A program made the position numbers and the translations under genes. From contig JAOANR010000004.1 in assembly GCA_030278955.1 (NCBI GenBank), positions 2,628,845 through 2,692,844 on the forward strand: DNA of 64,000 bases, written 5' to 3'. This stretch comes from Hygrophila difformis. Its lineage: Eukaryota > Streptophyta > Magnoliopsida > Lamiales > Acanthaceae. Positions 1-13,000 of this stretch are shown here, piece after piece; positions within the stretch are counted from its first letter, which is position 1; each line of letters begins with the position of its first letter. The notes beneath the pieces are model-generated. The model was not told the DNA's origin, did not search any database, and worked only from the letters and a program-made list of their open reading frames with translations.

Positions 1-417
1 ATTGGGGATTGAGTTCATCTGGTGCTATTCAGATTCTGAGGATGCCTTGCGCATCATTGGTCAGGATCTCGAATTTGATCACAGGCATTTCGCTTTGGTT
101 CGTCATATTCGGGATATTCTTGATATGCATCCTGGCTACAAGTGGTACCATATCCTTCGGGAGGGTAATTCGGTAACTGATGCCTTAGCTAAACATGGAT
201 CTCGTCTGTGGAGTTCTATACGACCTGGGCGTTCCTGCCGGATGACGTTTGCCCTTTGTTTACGGCTGATATGGCTGGGACTTGGTTCCCTCAGTTTTAA
301 TTGTTGTTTTCTCCCTTTTATTTTTTGTTTTCTTGCTCTTTCCCTTGTTTTCTGTTTTTTTATCTGTTTTAGCTGACGCTTCGGCGTCCTGTCACAAAAA
401 AAAAAAAAAAAAAAAAA
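1..417 (+). mobile_element. LINE (plant L1) 3' end, truncated by the window start
   Basis: The open frame up to the stop at 374-376 carries the C-terminal half of the RNase H domain found at the end of plant L1 ORF2 (YSDS motif, then a DALAKHG-like end). It resembles the corresponding part of the LINE at 18868-30612. The stop is followed by a short 3' UTR, a perfect hairpin (375-388) and a poly(A) tail (396-417). The upstream part of the element lies outside the window, so the 5' end, target-site duplication and integrity cannot be judged. Confidence 0.85.
375..388 (+). other. LINE 3' terminal hairpin
   Basis: GACGC and GCGTC form a perfect 5-bp stem closed by a TTCG tetraloop, 7 nt before the poly(A) tail. 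The LINE at 18868-30612 has the same stem with a TTGA loop. In stringent LINE families such 3' structures are recognised by the reverse transcriptase; that role is inferred here. Confidence 0.75.
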
Positions 418-418
418 C

Positions 419-1566
419 AAGAGTTTCTACATTTCAGTGGACACCCTCAATTCGATAGCTAAATTAAAAGATTGTAATTTTTTCCATACTAAGAAGATTG
501 TACTTGTTAATAAATGGAGTGCCTTTTTTTTCATCAATTAATAATGTCGAAAGGGATCTTTTGGAAAAAAAAAATCAATAAAGTACGAAACAAAGTCAAA
601 TTATATACATTATGATAGGTTACATCTATATATTTTTTTATATTGGCAATTTTTATTTTTTTAATTATTGGAGTTGACACCGTTATATGTATATATATAT
701 TTCATGCTTTATTATCATGTCAAAATCAATTATACTTTTAGCTTTTTTAACATATTTCCCCACTTATTTATTGGCTTATTGCATCATAGGATTTGAATTT
801 TGAGGCATGACACTGTAACAAAAAAAAAAAAAAAGAATACTAGTAAAACTAACAATTTGCTTGGTTACAATAGTAAGTGAGAAAGATAAAACTACCCCAC
901 TCCCTGGTAGGCTATTACTCGAGGTATGTGTAATTCATCTACCTGCTATATATAATTGTAGTTTTATTTATTTCAGCTAGCAGACAAGTATAATTCATTT
1001 AAACGTCATATTGAATAGTCATGCACAATTCAACTAAAACCCGTTTATAATTCATCTGTTTATATAGTTTATAAAGTATTAAAACTTTATGTGCTGGTTT
1101 ATTGTGTTAAAACTTCATGTACTGGTGTTAAATTCAATTGAATGATCCTCATATAATCTTTTGTACATCGGTATAAATATATCAAATAATAATACGGGAA
1201 ACCACAAATTTCAATCAAATCAGGATAATGAATAATAATTTATTTGACTATTTTACCCATCTTAATGCCCAAACCAAGGTTGAGTTAGTGGGCAGAACAT
1301 TATAAGTTCAGCCCTGCTGACGGTGCTGAACTAGTGTTTGATATGTGCTAAATCGTTAAATAGTCCAAAAATTACCATTCGTTCCACGACTATAATTAAG
1401 GGAGGCATATATTGAATTACCAACTTTGCATCAACAATGTAAGGAAATAAGGAATATAATGATATGTAACTGACATTTAGATTTTAGGTGATGATTATAT
1501 GTTACTTGTGTGTTGGTTGAGTATGAGTTATGCGCTGATAGTGTGCAAAATGCTTATACAAAATCA
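419..1566. other. AT-rich intergenic DNA
   Basis: I see no coding potential, RNA gene or bounded mobile element here. The stretch is AT-rich with short A and AT runs. Confidence 0.5.
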
Positions 1567-1777
1567 TACTCCATTCGTTCCCAAAAGATATTAACATTTT
1601 ATGTTTTCACGCATTCAATGCAAATGTTTAACGATTAATATATCAAATTGTATAAAAGTAAAAATTATAAAAGTTTAATACTCCCTCCGTCCCATTTAAC
1701 TTGTCTTGTTAGACTTTTGCACACAATCCAATGCATTTTTTCAATCATTAATATCTCAAAATATGTACAATGAAAAA

Positions 1778-2935
1778 GAGGTAATAACTAAAATAGGCTA
1801 TCAGAATGAGTCATTTCCACTTTTGGGCCATGATATTTTGATTTAGGAAAATAGGCCATTATAAGGATTTCAGGCCTGAATTTAGGCCATTTGGCTGGAA
1901 TTCGGGCTGTGATGGCCTAAAAGTGGAAACGATTACTTCTGGTGGCCTATTTTAGTTTCTTCAATTATTATTTTGTTTCATTTAATTAAAATAAATAATA
2001 CTCATTATGTGTCATTATTTATGCCATACTTTCTTTCTTTTTTGTTCCAATATTTTTATTTCATTTTTATTTTAAAAAAAATTAAATATTAATCGTCAAA
2101 CCTACCCATCACCTCACATTAATAAATAAATATATTAAACTTTTAAATTACCCACTACCATTAATAATTCCAGTCCACCCTACAGACACATATGAGTAAA
2201 TCATAAATAAATAAATAAATAAATAAATATTATGGGGTTGGGGACTTACTCCCCACCCGGCCACCTATCCATCCCTTTTGTTCCCTTTGTAATTGAGTGG
2301 CTTGGGCTCCCACCACCCGTTCCAGGCCTTAAACGCTCAAATAAAAAAATTTGTAACTCATTACCATAACATTATATAAATTTTTAAGTTACATTTTTTA
2401 ACACTATTAATAGGATGGAGGGAGTAATATAAGAAATAAAATAAATATTAATTCAAATATATTATAAAATAAGTAAAACAAATACATATTCAAATAAATT
2501 ATAAAGTAAAAATTAGCATATTTTATTATAAGTATCCCAAAATTTTCGGACATGGTATTTTATGTATGAATAATTAGTATTAAATGCAAGAAATTTTTCG
2601 GACATGGGTATGTTTGGCAATTAATATTTAATTGTTTTTAAAATGGAAATGAAATAAAAAATATTGGAACAAGAAAAAAAAAGTAGGAAATAAATAATGG
2701 CACAGAATGGGTATTATTTATTTTAATTACATAAAATAAAAAAATAATTCAAAAAAACTAAAATAGGCCACCAGAAGGAGTCATTTCCACTTTTAGGCTA
2801 TCGCGGCCCGAATTCCAGCCCAATGGCCTAAATTCAGGCCCAAAATCCTTCTAATGACATATTTCCCTAAATCAAAATATGGTGGTCTAAAAGTGGAAAT
2901 GACTTCTTCTGATGGCTTATTTTAGTTATTACCTC
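1778..2935. mobile_element. Mutator-type foldback MITE with ~330-bp terminal inverted repeats
   Basis: The ends read GAGGTAATAACTAAAATA and its inverse. A 9-bp target duplication AATGAAAAA lies at 1769-1777 and 2936-2944, the length typical of Mutator-like elements. The terminal inverted repeats run to about 2111 and from about 2602. Each arm is itself palindromic: the AAAATAGGC...CCACTTTT block near 1787-1831 returns inverted near 1914-1960. No transposase is present. The centre holds a deleted SINE and a stray Stowaway-like end near 2411-2424. Confidence 0.8.
2234..2349 (+). mobile_element. Internally deleted copy of a tRNA-derived SINE
   Basis: The sequence matches the SINE at 63306-63473: GGGGACTTA at the front, CCCCACC-GGCC, then the body ending in GGGCTCCCACCACCC and an A-rich tail. 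The piece that would hold the A and B boxes is missing. It lies inside the Mutator-type MITE. Confidence 0.7.
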
Positions 2936-3257
2936 AATGAAAAATTATGTAAATTGTATATTCTAAAACTACATTATCATACGATTCTAACAAGACCCAA
3001 CTCGACTTTTTTTTTCAAATATATACTTGCAATAAAATTGAGTCAAATCTGAACAATTAACAGTGCTAAAAAGTCAAACAGGACATGTTATGTAGGACGG
3101 ATGGAGTATTCTAAAATTATGTGATTAGATGAATCTAACCACATCTAACTTGACTATATCTTATCTTATGTAATTGAATTAAAAAGTCGAATCAAAGTTA
3201 CTCAATTAATAGTGTTTACTATGCAAACATTAACAACATTAAATTACGGAGGAAGTA

Positions 3258-4400
3258 TATTGGTTGAGTACATTGACTTTTATCATAAAAAGGTGAAACT
3301 GAGACATCCATATCCAAAATTATTGTTTCATTGGTACCCAAGTTCTGCATCTTTTGAAGATGTATCATAACCTATAAAAAATTTCATGCATATGATCTTG
3401 TGATTCACCAGCTATAATTCTATCAAAAAGTAGCATAGTATGTGATGAAGTTCAATGATATCATTGATGATTGTATGTGAATTGTGTGCTAGTTGAGTTT
3501 CCATGGTGATGGTCGAACACACAATACACATCGTATGCATCATGCAATCGTATCTCCTCCAGTAAATAATTTATATTATAAACACACAATTTTGGATAAT
3601 TTGTAATCAAATTCAAGACAGAGAAAATTTCAACCACTAAATATTTAGTTTTTAAACTTTAAAAACTTTACAATTTCAAGACACCATTGATTTAAAAATC
3701 ATTTTTAATTCATCAGCACGCGACAGCATTGACTAACACAAATTCAAGACAATAATTTTCTAAATTTTTTCAGTTTCTAAATTTTCTATAAAATACATTC
3801 CTCACATTAAATACACAATTTCATAAAATTAATGTTAATTTATCCTTTCATAAAATTAATGTTGAATATCACCCATAAATTCTCATTTGATTAGCTTAAT
3901 TGTCTGTAAAGCCTTTAAAACGACATTTTTTGTTCCTACTTGACAACTAGCACACAACACTCTCTATACCATCATATGAAGGCATTCAGCCCCCTAACTA
4001 GGTCGTTATTATCATCATCATCATCATTATTCACATGGTTTCAATGAATTTAAAATATGATTGCTTGGTGATCACATATCTTAATTACTGGAGTACTATT
4101 TCCCTGAGAAGGATGCCTTGATAAAGGTTTTAGCCCTGGGGAATAAATAATACTAGCACTGTAAATACCAGAATGGATTTTAGTTGGCTTGGGGCTTGGG
4201 CAAAATCTTGGCTAAAAACTGGCAGCCCGTAATGAACAGAGAACTATGCATCAAGGCCAACCCAAACCAATCACATAGCAAACCTAATAATGGGAACAGG
4301 AAATAATACGACATGCCAGATTTACAAAATACTACTATTTCAACATCAATATACTTTGTAGAGTCTCCAGAATCTTGTAAGACTAAAACCAATGTACTAC
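3258..4400. other. AT-rich intergenic DNA downstream of VPS53
   Basis: I see no gene or bounded element. There is a short ATC repeat near 4008-4028. The 3' UTR of the minus-strand VPS53 gene should occupy the stretch just below 4544; its poly(A) site cannot be placed by eye. Confidence 0.45.
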
Positions 4401-4543
4401 AATCAGATTATAAAATTATTACTACAATCAAGAAAATTTTCCAAGTTTTTTTACGGATATACAATACAATACAATACAAATGCCTATCATTGCAAGATGT
4501 TACCAATGCGATGCCGGGAGAGAAATGAAAAGATTCCAAATAA

Positions 4544-6986
4544 TCATCCAATGAAAAGCTTCCTGAGGGGTCCATCTCTTCGCTCTTTGTTAGCTGCCTC
4601 AGTTAAGGCAAGGAATCTTCGGATCCCAGTTGTCGCGGCATCTCTTCCAAGCGCAGCAGCTCTAGCGACAAGCTCTTCCTTCAATGGGATAATTCCAGCA
4701 GGTGTAGATAGATTGGATGTAACTGGTGCAACCTGTGCAGAAGGTGCTGCCGGGACGACTGACTTGATGGATGATGGTTGATATGTACCTGCTCCTCGTT
4801 TGTTGTAGTCATCTAAACTGCTTTGTTGGTCGGCTCTTTTGAGGCCCTACAATTGACAAAATATCAATCAAATTAAATCAATTAAATAGGAGATGAAAAC
4901 AATCACAAATTTAGTTGGCAATACAGAGCCATCAAATGCAAACAATAGATAATTTCCAAGTATTCACTGCTCTATGAGATCACTGTATTCCAAAGGAATG
5001 AAACGGTCCCTGCATATCAAACGCCTAACTTCATTTCTGATTCAAAAGGGATTAAAGTTAACTTGTATCCGACAGTCAAAATTCCGCTCATAAACAAATA
5101 GTCAATTTAGAAGCTAAACAGAGAGAAAATCAAGTCAGAAAGGTGCTAGAACAACCTTAAGATCTAGGATTCGTTGGAACTCAGAAGGTGTGCCCTCAGG
5201 CAGCAGGGCACAATATGTGTCTGCAACGGAATCAACAGGGGATAATATCACCTGTGTGTTATGCAAGGAACACTTAATCAGGGAAAGGTACAAAAGCAAT
5301 TCCTCAAGTCACAAATCTGCCAGTGTCATGAAACCATACCTTCAGCAGCGCTTCAGCTTTGCTCATTTCACTGATTACAAATTTGGAATAGCTTGCAGCA
5401 GAAGATGTCTGCATAACAAACACATGGGAGTAAGTTAAGCAAGGCGTATTTCATACACAATTATTTTCTGAATAAGACAACGGTAGTCTGTTTGCACACT
5501 GAGATTTAAATGAAAAATAATCCCAACTGCTGCATTTAATTGTTGAAATTTAAAGCGTGTTACTTCATCAAAAAATACAGATTATGGATATACTTAAGCC
5601 ATGTATATAAATACGCAAAACAAATTATTGTCAAAGAATAAAGACTGAAACTATGCATACATATCTCAAATGCCAAATGATTGGTCATATGGATATATCA
5701 ATTAAATTACAATTTTATTTGAAAGTTCACATTGCATAGCATAATCAATTTTAAATTATCAGAAGTATTCATATGAAGCTCAGAGCACAAAAACGGTCAA
5801 CTAAACAATTTTTGTCATCCAAACTTCAAAATATGTATTGCATACATAAAGTTAAAGTGGAAAATCTGAAACCATATCCTAGGCTAATACAGTGACCGTC
5901 ATAGAAGATGGCAACTGCATGTAAGACTTCATAAATCGAAAGCATAACATGTAGTAATATTCAATTTCATGCACTCATAATGAATTAATTGTAATCATAT
6001 GTTAACCTTGCTGCCTTACCTGTTTTCCAAGAGTTGGAATTTCCAAAAGAATTGTTTTTACGGCTTGTGTATCCAACAGCATCTGCAAATTTCAAAATAT
6101 AGAGAACATGCAAGTAAACAATTACTATCTTGGGGCCTTTACAAATACAATGTATCCAAATCAATACTAATAACTAAATATGGTTTCACTAACTAAACAC
6201 TAAAATATGGAGATGAAAATTGATTACTGAATAAGCCCACTCACAACTGAAAATTTACTGCGGACCAACATATTGTAAACCACAATCACACAAAACAAAA
6301 TTTGAAACAAAGAGTTAACAAAATAAGTACTTGCTGAGCCCCTGTTTCCGATATCTGCTTGCATTTGAATATATTGAGGTAGAAGCGAGGAGCAAGAGAT
6401 GATGCCAGCTGCAACAATCAACGTAAGTATGAGCCTTGAAACAAAGAAATGCAAAAAAAAAAAAGAAGTATCATAAATTTAATTTGTGGCTTTAAAAATA
6501 ATTTTCAAGAAGTGTGATGTGTTTTCTTTTATGGAGTCCCAGAATCCATCATATGTTGTTTGATGGAAATGGTCTACTAATTATTACTATAACAATGGAC
6601 AAAGAAACCCATAAACAAGACGAGATCATTCATAATAACCCATTCACCTTATCAAGAAAGAATTGGAAATATATAGAAGAGAGAAGCTTTCCAAGTACAG
6701 GAACACTAGACGTCAAAATTGTGTTTATAGCATTTACATACCTGCAAACATACACATTAAGTCAACATAACAAATAATGAGGATTCTCAGCAACTCAATT
6801 GTCAATATAGGCAACTTACTCTGATTGGTCACCAACGCTTTCGAGAGTGGCCCAAGGAACACGTGTCATAGTAGCCATCTCAGCATCAAATTTAGTTTCT
6901 ATACCGTGTACAAGAGTTATCAATGATTTCGTTATAACTGCTGAGAATTCATCCTACAAGATGCAGGAGTGTTATGACATGTACAC

Positions 6987-7029
<43 letters not shown>

Positions 7030-10000
7030 ACTTCAGACATATCTATCTTATCTGCATATTGTGGGTCAACTATTTTGGATACATTTTCAGCCAATTCACC
7101 TGACTGACAACATGATATGAGTTAGATATGGAAAAAGAGAAGGAAATAAAAATGTGTAGACGAGCACTGCAAATTTATTTGATGCAATCATGATTTCCTT
7201 TTACCAAGAATACAACTACCTCAACTCGTCTAACTAAGGCTATGCTCTCTGTCACTAGGAGAAATAACTTAAACCCTGAATGCCAAAAATATGATATAAA
7301 ATTTTACCGTTAAACATCACAAATATAGTTCATCTAAAATAATTAACATTGGGTAGAAAACTTGGTCTAATTGGGTGCTGCAAAACACAATTCTGCAGTA
7401 CTACAATCAGACATCACCCTCTTTACAGCTCAACATTTTTTTAAAACAGACAATGCATCCAGATTTCAAAATCAACCATGAAAATGCAGATAACTGAAGC
7501 ATTTCAACAACAAACCGTCTTGTGGCAATATTCAGCAGTATTGACTATGTAACAGATCAACCGCTCATCTTTGTCAGATGTCTGCAGAAATGAGGAAAGA
7601 AGCAAAAGGCAATAACTAAAAATGTACATAAGAAATATGGTGTGGCAACTGGCAACACAATAATAAACCTAAATAAGATATATGGTAGGTACCTTGATTT
7701 GAGCATCCATTCCTGTAGCAGCTGCTACAATTCCACTGCCACCCTTAGGCAATTTCGCAAAGAGCTTTGTCGCATATGCTTTAAGAATTTTTTGGAAAAC
7801 CTATTCACAGAGTACTGGATTCTAAAAATACATGTAATGAATGGATCCATTTCCCAATATATAATTCCTTACTACAGCTTTATCAAATAGTATGATTTGT
7901 AAAATTAGTAATAGAGTTAAAATAAATTTCTCTCTCTTTCCATCAACTAATAAATCATTTGATCTTCCCACTCCATCCACAGAGAATACCCTATTGCTCT
8001 CTCCAACTAGTAAAACACCTTATCTCCCTGTACATTTATTCCGTCGCCTAAACCTAATATAACACTTGTTTACGGACGGAGGAAATAGAGAACAATAATA
8101 ACATTAACAGAACCACTGGGAACCAAAACTAGTTGGACCCAGAATGATGCGAAAACTAGAACCAAAACCATGTTAGAACCAGAAGTGACTAGAACAAGAA
8201 ACACCACCATATGATTCGGTTATAGTTATATCTTTTATTGGAAGGCGGTTCCAAAACTATGTAAATGTCATCATTCCTGCTAAAGTTGTCAAAACTCAAA
8301 AGACTAGGAAAAGTAAGAGGTTATTTTATTATAATAACTCTTACTGGTGGGGATATCATTTTACTTTTGTGAAATTCACTTATTCACATGAAACATTTCT
8401 CCATCTAATCTCGTCATGTGCATAACACTGAAATCAGTAACGCACCTTGAACAAATTAAATAATGTCTGACTTTTTGTTAGAGCACTGCATCTCTTTAAG
8501 CTCCTTCTAATGATCAAAAAGACCTACAAAAACAACCAAAAGATCTATATGACAATTGCAATGCAGAACATGATCATGCCAGAAGTGCTAAGAAAGAACA
8601 AGCTATAAACTGTATATAAAATAATGACATGTAGACTGTAGAGAGAAACCGTATGCATGTTTAACTATTTTAATTATCAAATCAAAAGTTGAACACCACC
8701 ATCTTCATTGAAAGATAAGATTGTATTGGAAAGCTCAAAGATTATTAAGTCCTGAGCTTTCTAAACAGAATTGAGGAACAAAATTGAATTCCATGCATAA
8801 TTTTGAGATGTGTGCCCAATAATTTCTTGAAATCATGATAGAAAAAACACAGAGATTTCATTTCATTAGAAACAACAATAACTTTTTACATATTGACCCC
8901 AAAATTTGCAGAACTGAGATCAAAACCACAACACATCCTTCATATAGTAACCTTTCCAGTGGCATCCAAAGTTGTGAAATATTACCTCACAACAGATTAG
9001 AATTTTTTTTTTTTCATTATGAAGTCAATAACAAATAACAAGAATTTTCAACAGAAAAATACCAAAGAATTTCAGGAAAATACAAATCATTGTCATTAAG
9101 TTTGCATTGTCCTAAACATAGCAACATTTACCTCCACATGAAAAGCAAAGAGAAGAAAATCACAATCAATAGAAACATAGAAGATAACACTATAATCATG
9201 AACATGCACAAGCAGAATTTTTTGACAATTCATGTTTTCCAATAGTTTTACCTGCATACTGCTAGATAAAATATAAGTTTGACTTCCCTCTTCAATATCC
9301 CATGTTTCTTCCTGCAGCATAAGATAAAATTGCACATCAAACAAGAAAATAACAGCAGATCACACTAGGAAGTTGAAAAATGAAATGTCCAAAACCTGAA
9401 CAAGTTTCTCCAAATGCTCCATGAGTGTTTTCTCTTCTAGTTCAACATACACCGTCAAGTAAGGTTCAAAGCATGACGAGATGATCCCGCGAAAATTGAA
9501 CTTCAAACCATATAAATAGCAGTCAATACAGCATAACATTTAATGGTTACAGATCTAACTAAATAGTAAAAGATAAGCCACATGCTCTGGAGGTGAAGTA
9601 GAAACATGATACAAGTTCGCACAACTCAAAAACCAAGACAAAAAGCAAAAAAATATACTTTAGACTATGATGGTTAATTGAAACTTGAATATGATTATTT
9701 ATTGATAATTCAACTTTGGGCAAATCAAGAAACATAATCATAAAACAATATTATCTCGGGTTGCCTGTGTGGATTAGAGATCTGTAAGAATCCCAGATTA
9801 GAAGACATACCCCAGCATCAGGCACTGATAATTTTTTGAGTCCATCTTGCTCCTGACAATAAAAAGATGACTATCAGACCAAATAATTTGATCAAGTCAA
9901 TTATATATTTTAAGTAGTACCACATATGATAGAAGCAACTACAAACTTATGCATGCCTCATTCTCACTCCCATGTGCAGCCAGTTTCTTCTCATATTTCT

Positions 10001-13000
10001 TTCGAATGTCGGAAACAATCTGATTTTTATTTTCTCCGATATCTTCCCCAGTGTCATTTACTGGTTCTTTGCTCAGACTTCCACCACCAAATTTCTCTGC
10101 TAATTCATCCTCAAACTCCAGAGTTCGTTGCAATGCCTAAAGAAACCATCAACATTAGAAGAATTGGAAATGTGAAACTACTACACTCTGTCCTAAATAC
10201 TACAATTGTTTCACACATATATGATTTAGTAGGTGAAGTTTCAGAGAGAGGGTGATACAAAAATATGTTCAAAATCAGACATGAAATCTGAATATAGATG
10301 AGAAATACAAGTTTATGCATCCTCATATTCAATGCAAGAACATAGTAACTACGTTCCAAGAATCCATATAACTTCAAGATGGCACAGCAGATACACAGTA
10401 ATCTGTGTGTGTGTGTGTGATTTATTAGGAACCGGCGAAAATGGATTGTAATTACTACTTTGAACAATATAACTGAGCTTGAGAAATTCATATTGAACCA
10501 TGTCTGAGGATTACTTCAAGAAGAAATAAAGCAATAAACAGCAGATTTGCAAGATACACAAATACGCATATAGATAAGAAGTATGATTAGCATAAGGAAA
10601 TGTTAAACCAGAAAATTTTAAGTTTTATACAGTCCCTGAGAAGGCAATATACAAGGACCCTGCAACTTAGAGAAAAATAAATACTTCCTCCGTTTCTAAT
10701 TATTTGCTACATTGGAGAAATGGCTACTGTTCATACACATACTTTAACTTAAAGTTTTATCATAGTTATACAAGTTAAAAATATAGTCAAGTGGGATCTT
10801 GTTAGATTCGTCTTCTCTTGTAGTTTTTAAATATCAAACTTTTAGAATTTTTACATGTACCGAACTTGAGTTATTAATGATTTAAAATGTGCATTAGACT
10901 GCGTGTTGGGTGGGACTATAGCAAATATAAAAAACACGGAGGAAGTATATGAATAACTAAAGTTTTTCTGCAACTTCAGGATTACAAGACAAGAAGACAT
11001 TTTAAAAGGACTTACCAGTAATAATGTCGCCACGTCTGGCTTTTCTTTAAGATTGTTGAGGATGTCGACAAGTTGTGTTCTGTTTATAGAGAATTTTCAC
11101 ACACAGCTTTGTCATTGTATTGAACATACATTAATAAGCAACTTTCCAGAGTTTACAAAAAGTAATTATTGTGTATTTGTGTGGAACTCATGAGGCAGTA
11201 AGACATATGCTCATTAGTTAAGACTTCAATTGAAAAGAAAGAGTTTAGGCACAAAGAGGACATGATCATCATACACAATACTTTTCAATTAAGTGAACAA
11301 ATTACAAACCTTGTCAACTTGCAGAATTGGATGCAGAGCAGATAGGGAACATGCCAGGAAGCTGGGAAAATTTTCCATATATCCTCATTTGTCCTTAGCC
11401 GACGCTTGATCCAAGCATATCTTCTTTCTGTTTTGTCCAGCTTAGCCAATTCTGCGAAATATAACCCCATCATCTGGTGAATGCCATCAAGCCAACTATG
11501 AGAAACATTGAGAAAGCAATAAAACAAAAAATTAAATTCGACAAACCTGCTCCCTCAAAAATTTGTTGATACGAAGTAAGCTCCCTACTACAAAAATTCT
11601 TCACCAACTCCTCTCTAACTGATGGCTCCAAAGCATCAACCACTAGACATGCATCAGAGAGCTGCTGCAGTAAGTCGGGTTCCTCTGTTTCTTTTCCTGT
11701 ACCTAAGCTGTAGAGAAGCAGACAGCAGGGGGTTTCACCGATTAAATGAGTCATAAAAATTATGAGAAAAGATTTTAGCAAAAAATAATATGCCCAAACC
11801 AGTTCCTCAAATAAAAATGGATAGGCACAGAATGTGGGATTAGAATTCAAGGAAATCCTCTAGAATCAAACTAACATACTTTGAGAAATCTGAGAATACA
11901 CGTGACTTTAGAATTTGTTTGATGCTTTTAAACTTCTCTCTAAGCTCTGTGATCTTCTGAAAATCTCTATAAGCTTCAAAATAGCTGCATAACTGGTTGA
12001 CGGCCTGAAATTTGTCCCCGGGACATGAATCATAATAGTCAGGATTCAGGAAAGTCATTTTTGTGCAAAATATAACATGATCATGGCAATCATCACTTAT
12101 ACATACAGCATCTAACAGTTCTGACATCATGATATACTTTTCAACAAAAGAGTCTGCGGTGACCGTACAAAACAGAAATCCTACAAAATGTGCACATTCA
12201 AGAATACCTCAAGCTGTGCAGCGGCCTCCCTGTATTGTCGCTTAGAAGCCATAACTTGGAGTTGTTCTACTGCCGACACTGCCATAGAAGACAGACCACG
12301 AAAAGTTTTACCAAAATCAGATTAAAGAAAGGAATTATGTAGTCATTATTTGATGTAGAGTTTCAATAGTTTTAAACAGTGGCAGATCCAGAAGATATTA
12401 TCAGGGGTGCCACAAATATTAAGGGAAGCTAGGTTGGAATTGAGGACAGGATAGTGGTGGCCAAAGTTTTAAAGTACGTTTTTTGAGGCGGTACGATTTT
12501 GTATTGCCTCACGAGGCGTAAGCCTCGAGGCGGTCCGAGGCGTAAAATCGAGGCGTAAATTAAAAAATGCTTAATATATACTATACTATTAGAAGAATTT
12601 AAGATATACTATCATTTTGACAAAAACCTGCTAGTAATATGTTATTTTACTAGTATTTAATTAGTTATGTGGGGTCCTTTGTTTAATAAATAAAAGATTC
12701 CAGACTTATTTCCTACCCTGTAAGTAATATTTTATTATATTATTTAGACTTATTTCCTACCCTGTAAGTAATATTTTATTATATTATTTTAATAGATTAG
12801 ATTTATTTCCTTTTTGTCGACTTCTTCCTCCACTTAAAAGTGTATAAAACCCTAGTACAACAAAAACGCCGCCCTGCTACAGCCTTCGGTCGGTCTGTTC
12901 TCTCCTATCCACAAACCGATGCTGCTCCAGGTCGCTCGTTCTTTGCTGCTCCATCTCAGGCGGTCGTTTCTCTCTTCTCCGCCTCGGACCGCCTCACCTG

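Larger units (their letters stand above)
1681..3106. mobile_element. Inner Stowaway MITE, interrupted by a Mutator-type MITE
   Basis: The left terminus is CTCCCTCCGTCCC and the right terminus is GGACGGATGGAG, with TA duplications at 1679-1680 and 3107-3108. Subtracting the 1158-bp insertion and its 9-bp duplication leaves about 259 bp, the same size as the other Stowaway copies in this window (10684-10945 and 37186-37443). Confidence 0.8.
1569..3255. mobile_element. Outer Stowaway MITE, interrupted
   Basis: The left end at 1569 reads CTCCATTCGTTCCC and the right end reads ACGGAGGAAG, flanked by TA duplications (1567-1568, 3256-3257). Without the inner insertion (1681-3106 plus a TA) the element is about 259 bp. 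Its two separated halves match, in inverted orientation, the Stowaway remnant at 43226-43485, which supports joining them. This is the host of the nested series. Confidence 0.75.
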
